DNA of 64,000 nt from an uncultured Granulosicoccaceae bacterium (GTDB taxonomy: Bacteria > Pseudomonadota > Gammaproteobacteria > Granulosicoccales > Granulosicoccaceae), in contig CALISD010000120.1 in the NCBI GenBank assembly GCA_938041955.1, positions 1 through 64,000 on the forward strand. The letters run 5' to 3'. Under the pieces are notes generated by a model. The model worked only from the letters and a program-made list of their open reading frames with translations. It was not told the DNA's origin and did not search any database. This document shows, in pieces, positions 9,747 to 18,478 of the stretch (the first letter of the stretch is position 1; every line of letters starts with the position of its first letter). The position numbers and the translations under genes were made by a program.

Positions 9747-10547
9747 TTACAAACTAATTTCACCCTGTAGATAATCCACACAACCCCCCGTCAATACTGT
9801 CCTGTCACCATCAACCACACAACCTAAAACACCACCACGTGCAGACACCTGCCTTGCCTGCAATTTGTTTTCACCTAAAACACCAGCCCAATAGGGGGCA
9901 AGCAGGCAATGGGCAGAGCCTGTGACCGGGTCTTCTTCGATGCCAAAATTCGGCGCAAAGTAACGAGAGACAAAATCACAATCATCACCTGCCGATGTGA
10001 CGATAACCCCTCTCGAGGTAAGCGCAGGAAAAGCACTAATAACCGGCTTCACCTCTGCGATTTGCCCGAGTGTGTCAAATAATGCCATGTAGTCAAACTC
10101 ATTGGCAGAATAGTTACCTGCATATAGAGCCGTTGGTTTAACGCCCAGCGCCGCAGTCACTTTCTGAATATCTGCACTTTCGTGCACCGCGATAGAAGGA
10201 AAAGACATCGCTAACTGCCCATCCGACAGCTTATCAACTGTCAACGTGCCTGATTGCCTGGTGAAGAAATTGATCGATGAGTCTGTATGCTCAAGATGTG
10301 TGTAAAGAACATGCGCGGTAGCGAGCGTCGCGTGGCCACACAATGCGACTTCACTCGCAGGTGTAAACCAGCGCAACTCATAGCCATTGCCTGCCGGCAC
10401 GGTATAGGCGGTTTCGGCCAGATTGTTCTCCATTGCAATGCACTGCAATGTTTTATCATCTAGCCACCGTTCCAGTGGCACCACCGCTGCGGGATTGCCA
10501 CCGAACAACTGATCGGTAAATGCGTCCACTTGAAAGATACGGGTCAT
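9747..10547 (-). CDS. PhzF-family isomerase/epimerase
   Basis: This protein belongs to the diaminopimelate-epimerase-fold PhzF family; most members outside phenazine clusters have no known substrate. The start chosen is the ATG at 10547, which has AGGTGAG a few bases upstream; a GTG three codons earlier is also open. The expected catalytic Glu lies in ENNLAETA (Glu45 from this start), and the second family motif EEDPVTGSAHC is present near 205. The length of 266 aa is normal. No phenazine genes are nearby. It lies downstream of gpmI with a 108-base gap. Confidence 0.88.
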   Translation of the reverse strand: MTRIFQVDAFTDQLFGGNPAAVVPLERWLDDKTLQCIAMENNLAETAYTVPAGNGYELRWFTPASEVALCGHATLATAHVLYTHLEHTDSSINFFTRQSGTLTVDKLSDGQLAMSFPSIAVHESADIQKVTAALGVKPTALYAGNYSANEFDYMALFDTLGQIAEVKPVISAFPALTSRGVIVTSAGDDCDFVSRYFAPNFGIEEDPVTGSAHCLLAPYWAGVLGENKLQARQVSARGGVLGCVVDGDRTVLTGGCVDYLQGEISL

Positions 10548-10588
10548 CTGGCTCACCTGGATATTCTCAGCCAGTCAAGCTACCACAA

Positions 10589-10609
10589 GCACGCCGGTAA
10601 GCCGGGTGC
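10589..10609. terminator. Hairpin between gpmI and the PhzF gene
   Basis: GCAC and CCGG arms pair with a later CCGG and GTGC around a TAAG loop, with one bulged G. There is no strong T-run on either side. It could end the gpmI transcript or be incidental. Confidence 0.3.
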
Positions 10610-10655
10610 CAGAGAGAACTTTCTACGGCAACCAATGTAAGCAGCCTGTTCCGCG

Positions 10656-12200
10656 CTAATGGGTTTTCTCCCCTAGCAACATCGATTTTCCACCCATAGT
10701 TTCCGGCTGCTCTAAGCCCATGAGTTGCAACACCGTGGGGGCGATAGCAGATAAACCCAGCCCGTTAGACAGATGCCATGCGACCTTATCCTTCACCATA
10801 CAAGCCACCGGGAAAATAGTATGTTGTGTATGAGGGGAGCCCGTTACAGGATCAACCAGCATATCGGCGTTGCCATGATCTGCAGTCAATATCACAGAGA
10901 AGTCGTTTTCGGTCGCTGTTTTCACTAGCTCACCGACAATCTCATCAACCACTTCCACTGCTTTTATCACCGCCTCACGAATACCGGTATGACCGACCAT
11001 ATCGCCATTGGCGAGATTAACCACAATGAAACCGTATTGATCTGAAGTCAGCGCATCAAGCACTTTGTCTCTCACCTCATAAGCACTCATCTCTGGCTGC
11101 AGGTCGTAGGTTTCTACTTTCGGTGACGCGACTAATCCGCGCTGCTCACCTTTGTAAGGCTCTTCACGACCGCCGTTAAAGAAAAAAGTTACATGAGGAT
11201 ATTTTTCCGTTTCAGCGGAATGATATTGACCTACCCCGGCAGCTTCCACAACCGACCCTAAAGTGGACTGTGGTTTGTCTTTATCAAATGCTATCGGGCA
11301 GTTGAAGTCCGGGTGATATCTGGTCATGGTGGTCAGTGATATGGTTTGAAACTCGCCACGATCAAAACCATCAAAGTTATTCTCAATTAATGCACTGGAT
11401 AACTCACGCGGGCGATCATTTCTGAAATTAAAAAATATCGCATGATCACCACCGGCAATTAACTCTGCACCTTCAAGCACCGCAGGCAAAATAAACTCAT
11501 CACTTTTACCGTCTTCCCAGGCCGCACGGATCACTTCCTCTGCAGAGCTCCCGGTATTACCTTTGCCATGCACCATGGCATCGAATGCCACTTGCACCCG
11601 TTCCCAGCGGTTGTCGCGATCCATTGCATAGTAACGCCCACTGACTGTCGCAATCTGCCCGTTAGCACGCGCAAGGGCTGGTTCAATTTCACTTAAATAA
11701 ACATTGGAGCATTTGGGTGCGGTATCTCGACCATCGGTAATCATATGCAACAGGGGCCGCACTTGATAATGCTCACAGGCACTGATTAATGCAATCAGGT
11801 GATCAAGATGGCTGTGTACGCCACCATCAGATACCAGGCCGATTAAATGCAATGGCCGGCCTGCAGACGCTGCCGCCTGACACGCGTTCGCGATGGCGCT
11901 GTTATCAGCAAACGTACCGCTCTCGACAGACTCGTTAATGACCACAAGATCTTGACGCAGTATGCTGCCACAACCGATCGTAAGGTGTCCGACTTCCGAG
12001 TTACCCATCTGCCCTGCCGGCAGCCCAACCGCCGCACCAGAGGCCTCCAGCACCGTCACAGGGTTGGAGGAGTACAACTCATCCAGATTAGGAGTTTGAG
12101 CCAGCGCCACCGCATTGTCGAGCTTGGACGGGTTCATACCGACACCGTCCATAATGATCAGCAGGGTGGAGCGACGTGGCGGTTTTGCACTGGAGGTCAT
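10656..12200 (-). CDS. gpmI: 2,3-bisphosphoglycerate-independent phosphoglycerate mutase
   Basis: This cytoplasmic, manganese-dependent enzyme of glycolysis and gluconeogenesis interconverts 3- and 2-phosphoglycerate. The product is 514 aa, the usual length. The alkaline-phosphatase-fold metal site is visible in LLIIMDGVG (Asp18). The phosphorylated Ser68 lies in GQMGNSEVGHLTIG, and a second metal cluster in LTADHGNADML. The substrate-domain motifs MDRDNRWERV and ITDGRDT are present. The start is ATG at 12200. The neighbour upstream is the tat operon, 160 bases away. Confidence 0.97.
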   Translation of the reverse strand: MTSSAKPPRRSTLLIIMDGVGMNPSKLDNAVALAQTPNLDELYSSNPVTVLEASGAAVGLPAGQMGNSEVGHLTIGCGSILRQDLVVINESVESGTFADNSAIANACQAAASAGRPLHLIGLVSDGGVHSHLDHLIALISACEHYQVRPLLHMITDGRDTAPKCSNVYLSEIEPALARANGQIATVSGRYYAMDRDNRWERVQVAFDAMVHGKGNTGSSAEEVIRAAWEDGKSDEFILPAVLEGAELIAGGDHAIFFNFRNDRPRELSSALIENNFDGFDRGEFQTISLTTMTRYHPDFNCPIAFDKDKPQSTLGSVVEAAGVGQYHSAETEKYPHVTFFFNGGREEPYKGEQRGLVASPKVETYDLQPEMSAYEVRDKVLDALTSDQYGFIVVNLANGDMVGHTGIREAVIKAVEVVDEIVGELVKTATENDFSVILTADHGNADMLVDPVTGSPHTQHTIFPVACMVKDKVAWHLSNGLGLSAIAPTVLQLMGLEQPETMGGKSMLLGEKTH

Positions 12201-12284
12201 GGAACGATCACTATGGTAGATTCAATAGATTAGAAGCAAAGGTCGGGCCTCAGTCAACAAGCTGTTTAGTTCGCTCAGCTACCG

Positions 12285-12303
12285 TGCCCGCCTTATTCGG
12301 GCA
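12285..12303. terminator. Hairpin downstream of tatC
   Basis: TGCCCG at 12285–12290 and CGGGCA at 12298–12303 form a six-pair stem with a seven-base loop in the gap between tatC and gpmI. No T-run follows on the minus strand, so termination of the his–tat transcript here is only a possibility. Confidence 0.25.
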
Positions 12304-12360
12304 TAGAACATAAAACCCGGAACCGGAGAGATTCAGGCGTTAATCGCCCGGGGAAACGAA

Positions 12361-13203
12361 TCAGGTTTTCGTTTCGGAATCGGATTGATTCAGCTCATCA
12401 GCTTTCGCTTCCTGATCTGAGGCTGTATTGCCATCGCTGTTGTAACGTGCCTCGGATGCTTGCTTGAACTCTTCTTTGCGCTTTAGAAAACCACGAGAAA
12501 AGAATATTCCAACCTCAAACAGGATCCACATTGGCAATGCAAGGAGCGTTTGCGAGATAATATCCGGCGGCGTTAAAAACATACCGACAATAAACGCCGC
12601 GACAATAAAATACGGGCGCTTCTTCGCTAACTCATCAGGAGTGATAACACCCATCGCCACCACCAGGATGGTCGCAACAGGTACTTCAAAGGCAATACCA
12701 AATGCCAGAAATATAGCCATTATAAAATCGAGATAACGACCGATATCCGGAATAACAGCAACTCCCTCGGGAGCGACGCGATTAAAAAATCCGAACACTA
12801 AAGGGAACACCACAAAGTAGGCGAACGCCATTCCGAGATAAAACAACAATGTACTCGATATCAACAGCGGCGTGACCAATCGCTTTTCATGCTTATACAA
12901 ACCCGGCGCTACAAAAGCCCATATTTGGTAGAGCAATACCGGCGCTGCCAGTACGACAGACAGCAACAAACACACTTTAAAGGGGATCAAAAACGGTGCA
13001 GCGACATCAATAGCCTGCATCTCACCAAATCTTGTCAGTGGCTCGGCAAGCCAGCTCCAAATTTGCTTTGAAAACGGGAACAGGCACAAAAAGAAGATGC
13101 CAACAGCCAGCAACATTCGCAATAGACGATCACGCAGTTCCACCAGATGTGACAACAGCCCCATCTCGGCCTCGACGCCATCGTCCTTTATTTTATTGCT
13201 CAC
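12361..13203 (-). CDS. tatC: Sec-independent translocase subunit TatC
   Basis: TatC is the core receptor of the twin-arginine translocase in the inner membrane and binds the signal peptide of folded cargo. It has 280 aa with six hydrophobic spans. The conserved N-terminal block SHLVELRDRLLR is at about 18–29 and FVAPGLYKHEKR is in the first periplasmic loop region. The segment TPDELAKKRPYFIVAAFIVG and the following TPPDIISQ are typical. It starts with GTG at 13203, or with an in-frame ATG at 13164. The charged C-terminal tail is longer than in E. coli. It is the last gene of tatABC, 37 bases after tatB. Confidence 0.96.
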   Translation of the reverse strand: MSNKIKDDGVEAEMGLLSHLVELRDRLLRMLLAVGIFFLCLFPFSKQIWSWLAEPLTRFGEMQAIDVAAPFLIPFKVCLLLSVVLAAPVLLYQIWAFVAPGLYKHEKRLVTPLLISSTLLFYLGMAFAYFVVFPLVFGFFNRVAPEGVAVIPDIGRYLDFIMAIFLAFGIAFEVPVATILVVAMGVITPDELAKKRPYFIVAAFIVGMFLTPPDIISQTLLALPMWILFEVGIFFSRGFLKRKEEFKQASEARYNSDGNTASDQEAKADELNQSDSETKT

Positions 13204-13240
13204 CTATTCGAATGCTCTGTTATTTAATGAGTGCAGCAGA

Positions 13241-13702
13241 TCATACAGACTGATTTGAGTCTTGGTCTTTCGAGTCTTTGTCGGCAGTGCTTTGATCTTC
13301 GTCATCATACGTATTGTAACCTGCAGAGCGAGCGATCTCTGCCATTTTGGCACTGTTTTCACGCGCTGTTTCTGCCGCATCTTTCACTTGCCCCACAGCG
13401 CTGTCCATCCCTTCACTGACAGATTGCTGCGCCTGCCTGGCTGTGCGTTCGAGATCGGTCTGGGTTTCCTTGACCATATCTTTCAGCTCCCGAATCTGAT
13501 CTTCCTGGCTGGTTAACATGCTTCGCAGCTCATCAGTTTGAAGCTCGCTGGCGATGTCTGATTTCACCCCCGCGACGAAGCGCTGCATCTTACCGACCCA
13601 TCTGCCGATGTTACGGGCAACAGCCGGTAGCCGTTCCGGCCCAATCACGACCAGCGCAATAATACCGATCAGCACTATTTCCTGAAAGCCCATGTCAAAC
13701 AT
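13241..13702 (-). CDS. tatB: Sec-independent translocase subunit TatB
   Basis: TatB partners TatC in recognising twin-arginine signal peptides. The 153-aa product has the expected single N-terminal membrane helix (MGFQEIVLIGIIALVVIGPERLP), then an amphipathic helix (AVARNIGRWVGKMQR) and a long polar, Gln/Glu/Lys-rich tail predicted to be helical and then disordered. The PERLP hinge is diagnostic. It lies 44 bases after tatA and before tatC. Confidence 0.95.
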   Translation of the reverse strand: MFDMGFQEIVLIGIIALVVIGPERLPAVARNIGRWVGKMQRFVAGVKSDIASELQTDELRSMLTSQEDQIRELKDMVKETQTDLERTARQAQQSVSEGMDSAVGQVKDAAETARENSAKMAEIARSAGYNTYDDEDQSTADKDSKDQDSNQSV

Positions 13703-13746
13703 GTTCGGCTACTCCGGGGTACGCGGCAGAGACGGAAACGATGGCT

Positions 13747-13971
13747 CTAGACTTCTTTCTTTTCTTTTTCGACTTCATCTGCAACACGCTCAGCGGTGTT
13801 TTCAATCTTACCAGCCGCTTCAGTCCCTTCCTCTTCGTCGGTTTTAACGGCGTCTTTAAAACCCTTAACAGCAGACCCGAGATCTCCGCCGAGATTGCGC
13901 AGTCTTTTGGCTCCAAAAAGTACAACCACAATAACCAGCACAATTAACAACTGGGGAATACTTGGCATCAT
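13747..13971 (-). CDS. tatA: Sec-independent translocase subunit TatA
   Basis: TatA forms the transient translocation assembly for folded proteins. The product is 74 aa, with a short membrane helix ([16 protein letters not shown]), the family motif [10 protein letters not shown] (FGxKxLxxxG), and the amphipathic helix [12 protein letters not shown]. The tail is acidic and basic by turns. It sits 61 bases downstream of hisE, an order common in gammaproteobacteria and likely giving readthrough from the his operon. Confidence 0.95.
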   Translation of the reverse strand: MMPSIPQLLIVLVIVVVLFGAKRLRNLGGDLGSAVKGFKDAVKTDEEEGTEAAGKIENTAERVADEVEKEKKEV

Positions 13972-14032
13972 AACGTTTGATCTCTATCTAAATTAATTTG
14001 TACAGCTTTCGTCTTTCATCACGGGGTGCTGA

Positions 14033-14356
14033 TCAATCAGTTTGGCGCGACGCTTTTTCATCATGTCCGGATTGGCCAAAGCGACGCTGCAGTTCCTGCA
14101 AAACGTCCTCTGGGCCTAAATCCTGTTGCGCCAACATCACCAGTGTGTGAAACCACAGATCCGCCGTCTCGTGAACAATATCATCACGATTGCCGGATTT
14201 TACGGCAATTATCGTTTCTGTGGCCTCTTCACCCACCTTTTTTAGGATGGCGTCAGTTCCACCGCGATACAAGCTCGCAACGTAAGAATCTGATGCATTT
14301 GCTGATTTACGTCTTTCAAGCTCCTGCGCCAGCTCTTTGAGTATCTGATCGCTCAT
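14033..14356 (-). CDS. hisE: Phosphoribosyl-ATP pyrophosphatase
   Basis: HisE removes pyrophosphate from phosphoribosyl-ATP, the second step of histidine synthesis, in the cytoplasm. I start it at the ATG at 14356 ([11 protein letters not shown]), giving 107 aa, the standard length; upstream extension would run into hisI. The MazG-like motifs [24 protein letters not shown] and [11 protein letters not shown] carry the metal-binding Glu and Asp residues. It is separate from hisI rather than fused as in E. coli. Confidence 0.95.
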   Translation of the reverse strand: MSDQILKELAQELERRKSANASDSYVASLYRGGTDAILKKVGEEATETIIAVKSGNRDDIVHETADLWFHTLVMLAQQDLGPEDVLQELQRRFGQSGHDEKASRQTD

Positions 14357-14369
14357 TTTACAGGAGACC

Positions 14370-14783
14370 TCACAATGATTCCTTGCCTGGATAAATCTCA
14401 CCCGGATGTTTCAATACCGGTTCACTATCAAACCATGAAAAATCACGTAACTTCCGGAAAAAGCAGCTATATCGCCCGGTATGGCATGCAATTCCGCCTT
14501 TTTGACTGACTTTTAATAACACTACATCGGCGTCACAGTCAGTACGGATATCAGCCACCACCTGAGTATGACCAGATGACTCGCCTTTATGCCACAATTT
14601 CCCGCGCGATCGAGACCAATAGACCGCTTCACCCGATTTTGCAGTCAATGCCAGTGCTTCGCGGTTCATCCACGCCATCATCAACACGTCATTTGAGTCT
14701 TTATCTTGTGCGATGGCGGGAATCAGCCCCTGTTCATTCCATTGCAGTGAGTCGAGCCACTCTGTGTTTTCAGGACTGCTCAC
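14370..14783 (-). CDS. hisI: Phosphoribosyl-AMP cyclohydrolase
   Basis: HisI opens the adenine ring of phosphoribosyl-AMP, the third step of histidine synthesis. The 137-aa protein carries the family blocks [31 protein letters not shown] (here [12 protein letters not shown]), [12 protein letters not shown] and [14 protein letters not shown]. The Asp and Cys residues in these blocks bind magnesium and zinc. Its start overlaps the end of hisF by four bases, indicating coupled translation. Confidence 0.96.
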   Translation of the reverse strand: MSSPENTEWLDSLQWNEQGLIPAIAQDKDSNDVLMMAWMNREALALTAKSGEAVYWSRSRGKLWHKGESSGHTQVVADIRTDCDADVVLLKVSQKGGIACHTGRYSCFFRKLRDFSWFDSEPVLKHPGEIYPGKESL

Positions 14784-15553
14784 AAACGCACCTCAATTCC
14801 AGCAGACCGCATCGCCTGCTTTGCCTCGGTGACCGAATACTCGCCAAAGTGGAAAATACTTGCCGCAAGCACTGCATCTGCGCCTCCCTGCAAGACCCCC
14901 TCACACAGGTGATCCAACGTACCCACACCACCAGAAGCGATGACGGGTACATCTACCGCATCCGCAATAGCACGAGTCAGCGGTAGATTGAATCCGGACT
15001 TGGTGCCGTCACGATCCATACTTGTCACCAATAATTCCCCGGCGCCTAATTCAGTCATTTTAACCGCCCACTCAATCGCATCCAGTCCGGTACTCTGACG
15101 ACCGCCATGAGTGAAAATTTCCCAACGCGGCGTCTCACCTTCAATGTGAACCCCCTTTGCATCAATCGCAACCACAATGCATTGACTGCCGACATGATCA
15201 GAGGCTTCACGAACCAACGCAGGGTTATGCACCGCAGCGGTATTGATGCTGACCTTGTCGGCACCGGCATTTAACAGCTTGCGAATATCAGCCACCTGGC
15301 GAATGCCACCACCCACTGTGAGTGGTATAAAAACCTCCGAAGCCACCTGCTCTACCACCTCATAGATAGTATTGCGGTTGTCAACGCTTGCAGTGATATC
15401 CAGAAAGGTGAGCTCATCTGCACCGGCATCTCCATAGCGTCGTGCCGCCTCCACCGGATCGCCGGCGTCAACAATATCAACAAAATTAATACCCTTAACT
15501 ACGCGTCCTGCATCGACATCAAGACAAGGTATCACACGCTTTGCGAGACCCAT
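14780..15553 (-). CDS. hisF: Imidazole glycerol phosphate synthase, cyclase subunit
   Basis: HisF is the TIM-barrel subunit that uses ammonia from HisH to form imidazole glycerol phosphate and AICAR. It has 257 aa. The N-terminal [16 protein letters not shown] contains the catalytic Asp11, and the motif [16 protein letters not shown] contains the second catalytic Asp (near 130). The barrel repeats VGGGIR and ASGGVG bind phosphate. It follows hisA by 22 bases and precedes hisI with a four-base overlap. Confidence 0.97.
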   Translation of the reverse strand: MGLAKRVIPCLDVDAGRVVKGINFVDIVDAGDPVEAARRYGDAGADELTFLDITASVDNRNTIYEVVEQVASEVFIPLTVGGGIRQVADIRKLLNAGADKVSINTAAVHNPALVREASDHVGSQCIVVAIDAKGVHIEGETPRWEIFTHGGRQSTGLDAIEWAVKMTELGAGELLVTSMDRDGTKSGFNLPLTRAIADAVDVPVIASGGVGTLDHLCEGVLQGGADAVLAASIFHFGEYSVTEAKQAMRSAGIEVRL

Positions 15554-15575
15554 TTAAACCACCTGCAGCTGAACA

Positions 15576-16310
15576 CTATGCATTAGCGTCAGCTCGTTGC
15601 TGTGCAATTTCAAGCTCCATCGTACCTTCATACAATGCCCGACCAACAATTGCACCGGCAACGCCATATTTTTCAATCTGGCAAAGCCGATCGACATCTT
15701 CATAAGAGTTAACTCCGCCTGATGCATACACTGGAATATTAATTTGCTCTGCAAGTGTTGATGTTGCCAGGGAGTTAAAACCCTGCATCATGCCATCACG
15801 ATCAATATCGGTATAGACAATGCCACTCACTCCTATGCCCTCAAAAGATTTCGCAAGCTCCACCGCATCTTTATTAGACTCTTCAGCCCAGCCACTCAAC
15901 GCGACTTTGCCATCACGTGCATCCAGTCCCACAATAATCTGACCCGGCCATGCTTTACAGAGTCGCTCTATAAAAGCGGGCTCACGAACCGCTTGCGTTC
16001 CAATAATGACCCATTGCACTCCTGCCTCAATGTAGTGCGCGGCCGTCGCATCATCGCGAATGCCCCCACCCACCTGAACCTGCAAGTCCGGATGCGCCTG
16101 GCACACTTGTCGAATCACCTCACCATTACGCGGCTCACCAGCAAACGCACCATCAAGGTCAACAATATGCAGACGACCTGTTCCAGCATCGACCCAACGC
16201 GTTGCAGTAGCGATGACATCATCAGAAAAAACTGTGTCATCTTCCATACGCCCCTGTTTGAGTCGCACACATTGACCGTCTTTTAAATCGATAGCGGGAA
16301 TAATTTGCAT
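15576..16310 (-). CDS. hisA: ProFAR isomerase
   Basis: HisA isomerises the N-glycosidic aminoaldose ProFAR to its aminoketose form in histidine synthesis. The 244-aa TIM barrel starts MQIIPAIDLKDGQCVRL with catalytic Asp8, and the second acid lies in YTDIDRDGMMQG (near 130). VGGGIRD and ASGGVNS are the phosphate-binding repeats shared with HisF. It is 26 bases downstream of hisH. Confidence 0.97.
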   Translation of the reverse strand: MQIIPAIDLKDGQCVRLKQGRMEDDTVFSDDVIATATRWVDAGTGRLHIVDLDGAFAGEPRNGEVIRQVCQAHPDLQVQVGGGIRDDATAAHYIEAGVQWVIIGTQAVREPAFIERLCKAWPGQIIVGLDARDGKVALSGWAEESNKDAVELAKSFEGIGVSGIVYTDIDRDGMMQGFNSLATSTLAEQINIPVYASGGVNSYEDVDRLCQIEKYGVAGAIVGRALYEGTMELEIAQQRADANA

Positions 16311-16336
16311 GAGTGGTATTCTTTAATTTCCGAATG

Positions 16337-16969
16337 CTAGTTTGGCTGCCACTGGCTAAAGTTTGCAAGTAGCTGCAAACCATTAGCGGCACTTTTTTCG
16401 GGGTGAAATTGTGTAGCAAACACATTGTCTTTGGCGATTGCACTGCAAAACCGGCCAAGATAATCAGTCTCCCCGCTGACAATATTTTTGTCTTTCGGCT
16501 GCACGTAATAGCTATGTACAAAATAAAAACGCGATAGATCAGATATATTATTCCAAAGCACATGCGTTGACTGCTGCTGCACTTCATTCCACCCCATGTG
16601 CGGTATTTTACACCCGGGAAAATCGCTATCACGCTCAAAGCGGGAGACCTTACCGGCAACATAAGCCAAACAATCAATACCGTCGTTTTCATCGCTTGAA
16701 TCAAACAGCACCTGCAAGCCCATACAGATTCCAAGAAACGGTTTGTTATGGAATGCCGCTTCGACAGATTCAATTAGCTTATAGTCTCTAAGGTGCGCCA
16801 TACAGTCACGCGCAGCCCCTTGCCCTGGAAAAATCACTTTGTCAGCGCCGGAAATTTCACTCGCAGACGAACTGATGATAGTGCGGGCGCGGGGTGCCAC
16901 ATGCTCTACAGCCTTGGCCACAGAGCGAAGATTACCCATGCCGTAGTCGACAACCGCTATCGTTGTCAT
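16337..16969 (-). CDS. hisH: Imidazole glycerol phosphate synthase, glutaminase subunit
   Basis: HisH is the class I glutamine amidotransferase that feeds ammonia to HisF. The 210-aa protein starts TTIAVVDYGMGNLRS. The catalytic triad is visible as Cys82 in GICMGLQVLF, and His189 and Glu191 in QFHPEKS. It lies between hisB and hisA in the operon, as in other gammaproteobacteria. Confidence 0.97.
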   Translation of the reverse strand: MTTIAVVDYGMGNLRSVAKAVEHVAPRARTIISSSASEISGADKVIFPGQGAARDCMAHLRDYKLIESVEAAFHNKPFLGICMGLQVLFDSSDENDGIDCLAYVAGKVSRFERDSDFPGCKIPHMGWNEVQQQSTHVLWNNISDLSRFYFVHSYYVQPKDKNIVSGETDYLGRFCSAIAKDNVFATQFHPEKSAANGLQLLANFSQWQPN

Positions 16970-17016
16970 CGCGTAGCCACTTTCTGTTTATATTTTACCA
17001 AGACCATTGTGAGCAA

Positions 17017-17610
17017 TTACAGCACACCCTTAGTAGACGCTGGCTTGCCATCAAGCAGATTATCTGTTTCCACCGCCGTTCTAATTGCCCGGCCAAACGC
17101 CTTAAAAATGGTTTCAATTTTATGGTGTTCGTTATGCCCTTTAATGTTGTCTATGTGCAGGGTCGCTTTGGCATGATTCACAAAACCGTGGAAAAACTCG
17201 TAGCAAAGATCAACATCAAACTCCCCTACACGGTCTCGCTTAAAATCGCAATTAAAGTACAAACCCGGCCGGCCGGAAAAATCGATCACCACACGTGACA
17301 ATGATTCATCAAGCGGAACATAAGCATGACCATAGCGATTGATACCGGCCTTATCACCAAGCGCTTCGGCAAACGCCTGACCAATGACAATGCCAATGTC
17401 TTCGACACAGTGATGATCATCAATATGGTTGTCACCATCACACTCGACTATTAGATCGAGCATACCGTGTCTCGCCACTTGATCAAGCATGTGTTCAAAA
17501 AACGGCACACCGGTGCTGAAGTTGGCTTTACCAGTGCCATCAAGCTGCACTTCAACCTTGATTTTGGTTTCATTGGTAATGCGAGAGATTTGTGAGGAAC
17601 GTGGATTCAT
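17017..17610 (-). CDS. hisB: Imidazoleglycerol-phosphate dehydratase
   Basis: This manganese enzyme dehydrates imidazole glycerol phosphate in histidine synthesis. The protein is the 197-aa monofunctional form, without the histidinol-phosphatase domain that E. coli HisB has. The metal motifs are clear: [24 protein letters not shown], and [14 protein letters not shown] plus [16 protein letters not shown]. It is the first his gene of this cluster; hisG, hisD and hisC must be elsewhere. The gap to dtd is 95 bases and may hold the operon promoter, but I see no strong one. Confidence 0.97.
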   Translation of the reverse strand: MNPRSSQISRITNETKIKVEVQLDGTGKANFSTGVPFFEHMLDQVARHGMLDLIVECDGDNHIDDHHCVEDIGIVIGQAFAEALGDKAGINRYGHAYVPLDESLSRVVIDFSGRPGLYFNCDFKRDRVGEFDVDLCYEFFHGFVNHAKATLHIDNIKGHNEHHKIETIFKAFGRAIRTAVETDNLLDGKPASTKGVL

Positions 17611-17705
17611 GTGTTTATCGCAGACTTATTTATTCTTCTAAATTTGATGTTTCGGGTAGTGAAACCGTAACGCAGGTCAGATTGTCCGACTCAAGCTAAA
17701 ATGTC

Positions 17706-18146
17706 TCATGCTTCCTGCAGCCAAAACGTCACCGGTCCGTCGTTAACTAACTCAACCTGCATGTCTGCTCCGAACTGACCGGTGGCGACATGACAATCTA
17801 ACTTCTCCGCCAGACTCACCAGTGTATCAAACAGACGCGCTCCATCGGCAGGTGATGCAGCCTTGCTAAAACTGGGTCTCAATCCGCGCCCCGTGTCGGC
17901 AGCTAAAGTGAATTGCGGCACCAGCAGCAGATCGCCGCCTGCATCAAGCAAGCCGAGGTTCATTTTGCCTTCTGCGTCTGAAAACACCCGATATAGAGAA
18001 ATTTTCCGCAATAACGCCGCCGCAGTTTTCTCCGTATCCTCAGGCTCCACCGCCAGTAAAACCAGCAACCCGGGGCCAATACTCGCGATTTCCTCGCCCT
18101 CAACAATTACTCGTGATTCCGTTACGCGCTGCAGTAGTGCTATCAA
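17706..18146 (-). CDS. dtd: D-aminoacyl-tRNA deacylase
   Basis: Dtd hydrolyses D-amino acids (and glycine mischarged on tRNA-Ala) from tRNA in the cytoplasm. The 146-aa protein is normal length. The two active-site motifs are present: the usual SQFTLxAD appears as [12 protein letters not shown] (a Ser-to-Pro change before the Gln), and the C-terminal NDGPVTFWL keeps the cross-subunit Gly-Pro. The start is a TTG at 18146 preceded by AAAGAGAAAAAG. A perfect palindrome lies a few bases further up. The gene is upstream of hisB on the same strand. Confidence 0.94.
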   Translation of the reverse strand: MIALLQRVTESRVIVEGEEIASIGPGLLVLLAVEPEDTEKTAAALLRKISLYRVFSDAEGKMNLGLLDAGGDLLLVPQFTLAADTGRGLRPSFSKAASPADGARLFDTLVSLAEKLDCHVATGQFGADMQVELVNDGPVTFWLQEA

Positions 18147-18157
18147 CTTTTTCTCTT

Positions 18158-18186
18158 TGTAGGAATTTTCCTACATGAAAATCATA
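18158..18186 (-). promoter_or_regulatory. Palindromic operator candidate with -10 box upstream of dtd
   Basis: A perfect inverted repeat TGTAGGAA-TT-TTCCTACA occupies 18158–18175, twelve bases from the dtd start codon. On the minus strand a TATGAT (five of six matches to the -10 consensus) sits at 18181–18186, so transcription would start within or next to the repeat, the classic place for a repressor. The -35 region is weak. I do not recognise the operator. Confidence 0.45.
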
Positions 18187-18338
18187 CTTTACCTTACAAA
18201 GAAACCAGCCCCCACTCCTTGCCATTCATTCTGATAAACAGCAACAATATTCCACCGCAATGGATTGCGACGGGGGAACTAGCAATTGCCGGCTAACGAC
18301 CCGCAGAAGACCACCTTAGGCTCGCAAGGAAGGCGCTT

Positions 18339-18356
18339 CCGCCCTGTGAAGGGCGG
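18339..18356. other. GC-rich hairpin in the leader of the acyltransferase gene
   Basis: CCGCCCT at 18339–18345 and AGGGCGG at 18350–18356 form a perfect seven-pair stem with a GTGA loop. It is followed by GGGCACTGTTTTCGG with only a short T-run. It lies about 120 bases before the start region of the LpxL-type gene and could be an attenuator, a terminator or a translation-control element. Confidence 0.4.
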
Positions 18357-18478
18357 GGGCACTGTTTTCGGACCCGAATCGCTCCTGATCATCACCCGCT
18401 TTACTAATGGGCGAATTGTAACTGGTCAGACACGACAGGGTTCCAGAAAATCTGTCTTCATTCTTTCGCTCCGCCTCC

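Noticed and set aside
16237-16773. A 178-codon minus-strand frame over hisH and hisA
   Set aside because: It is a shifted reading of hisH, whose own frame has the full glutaminase triad.
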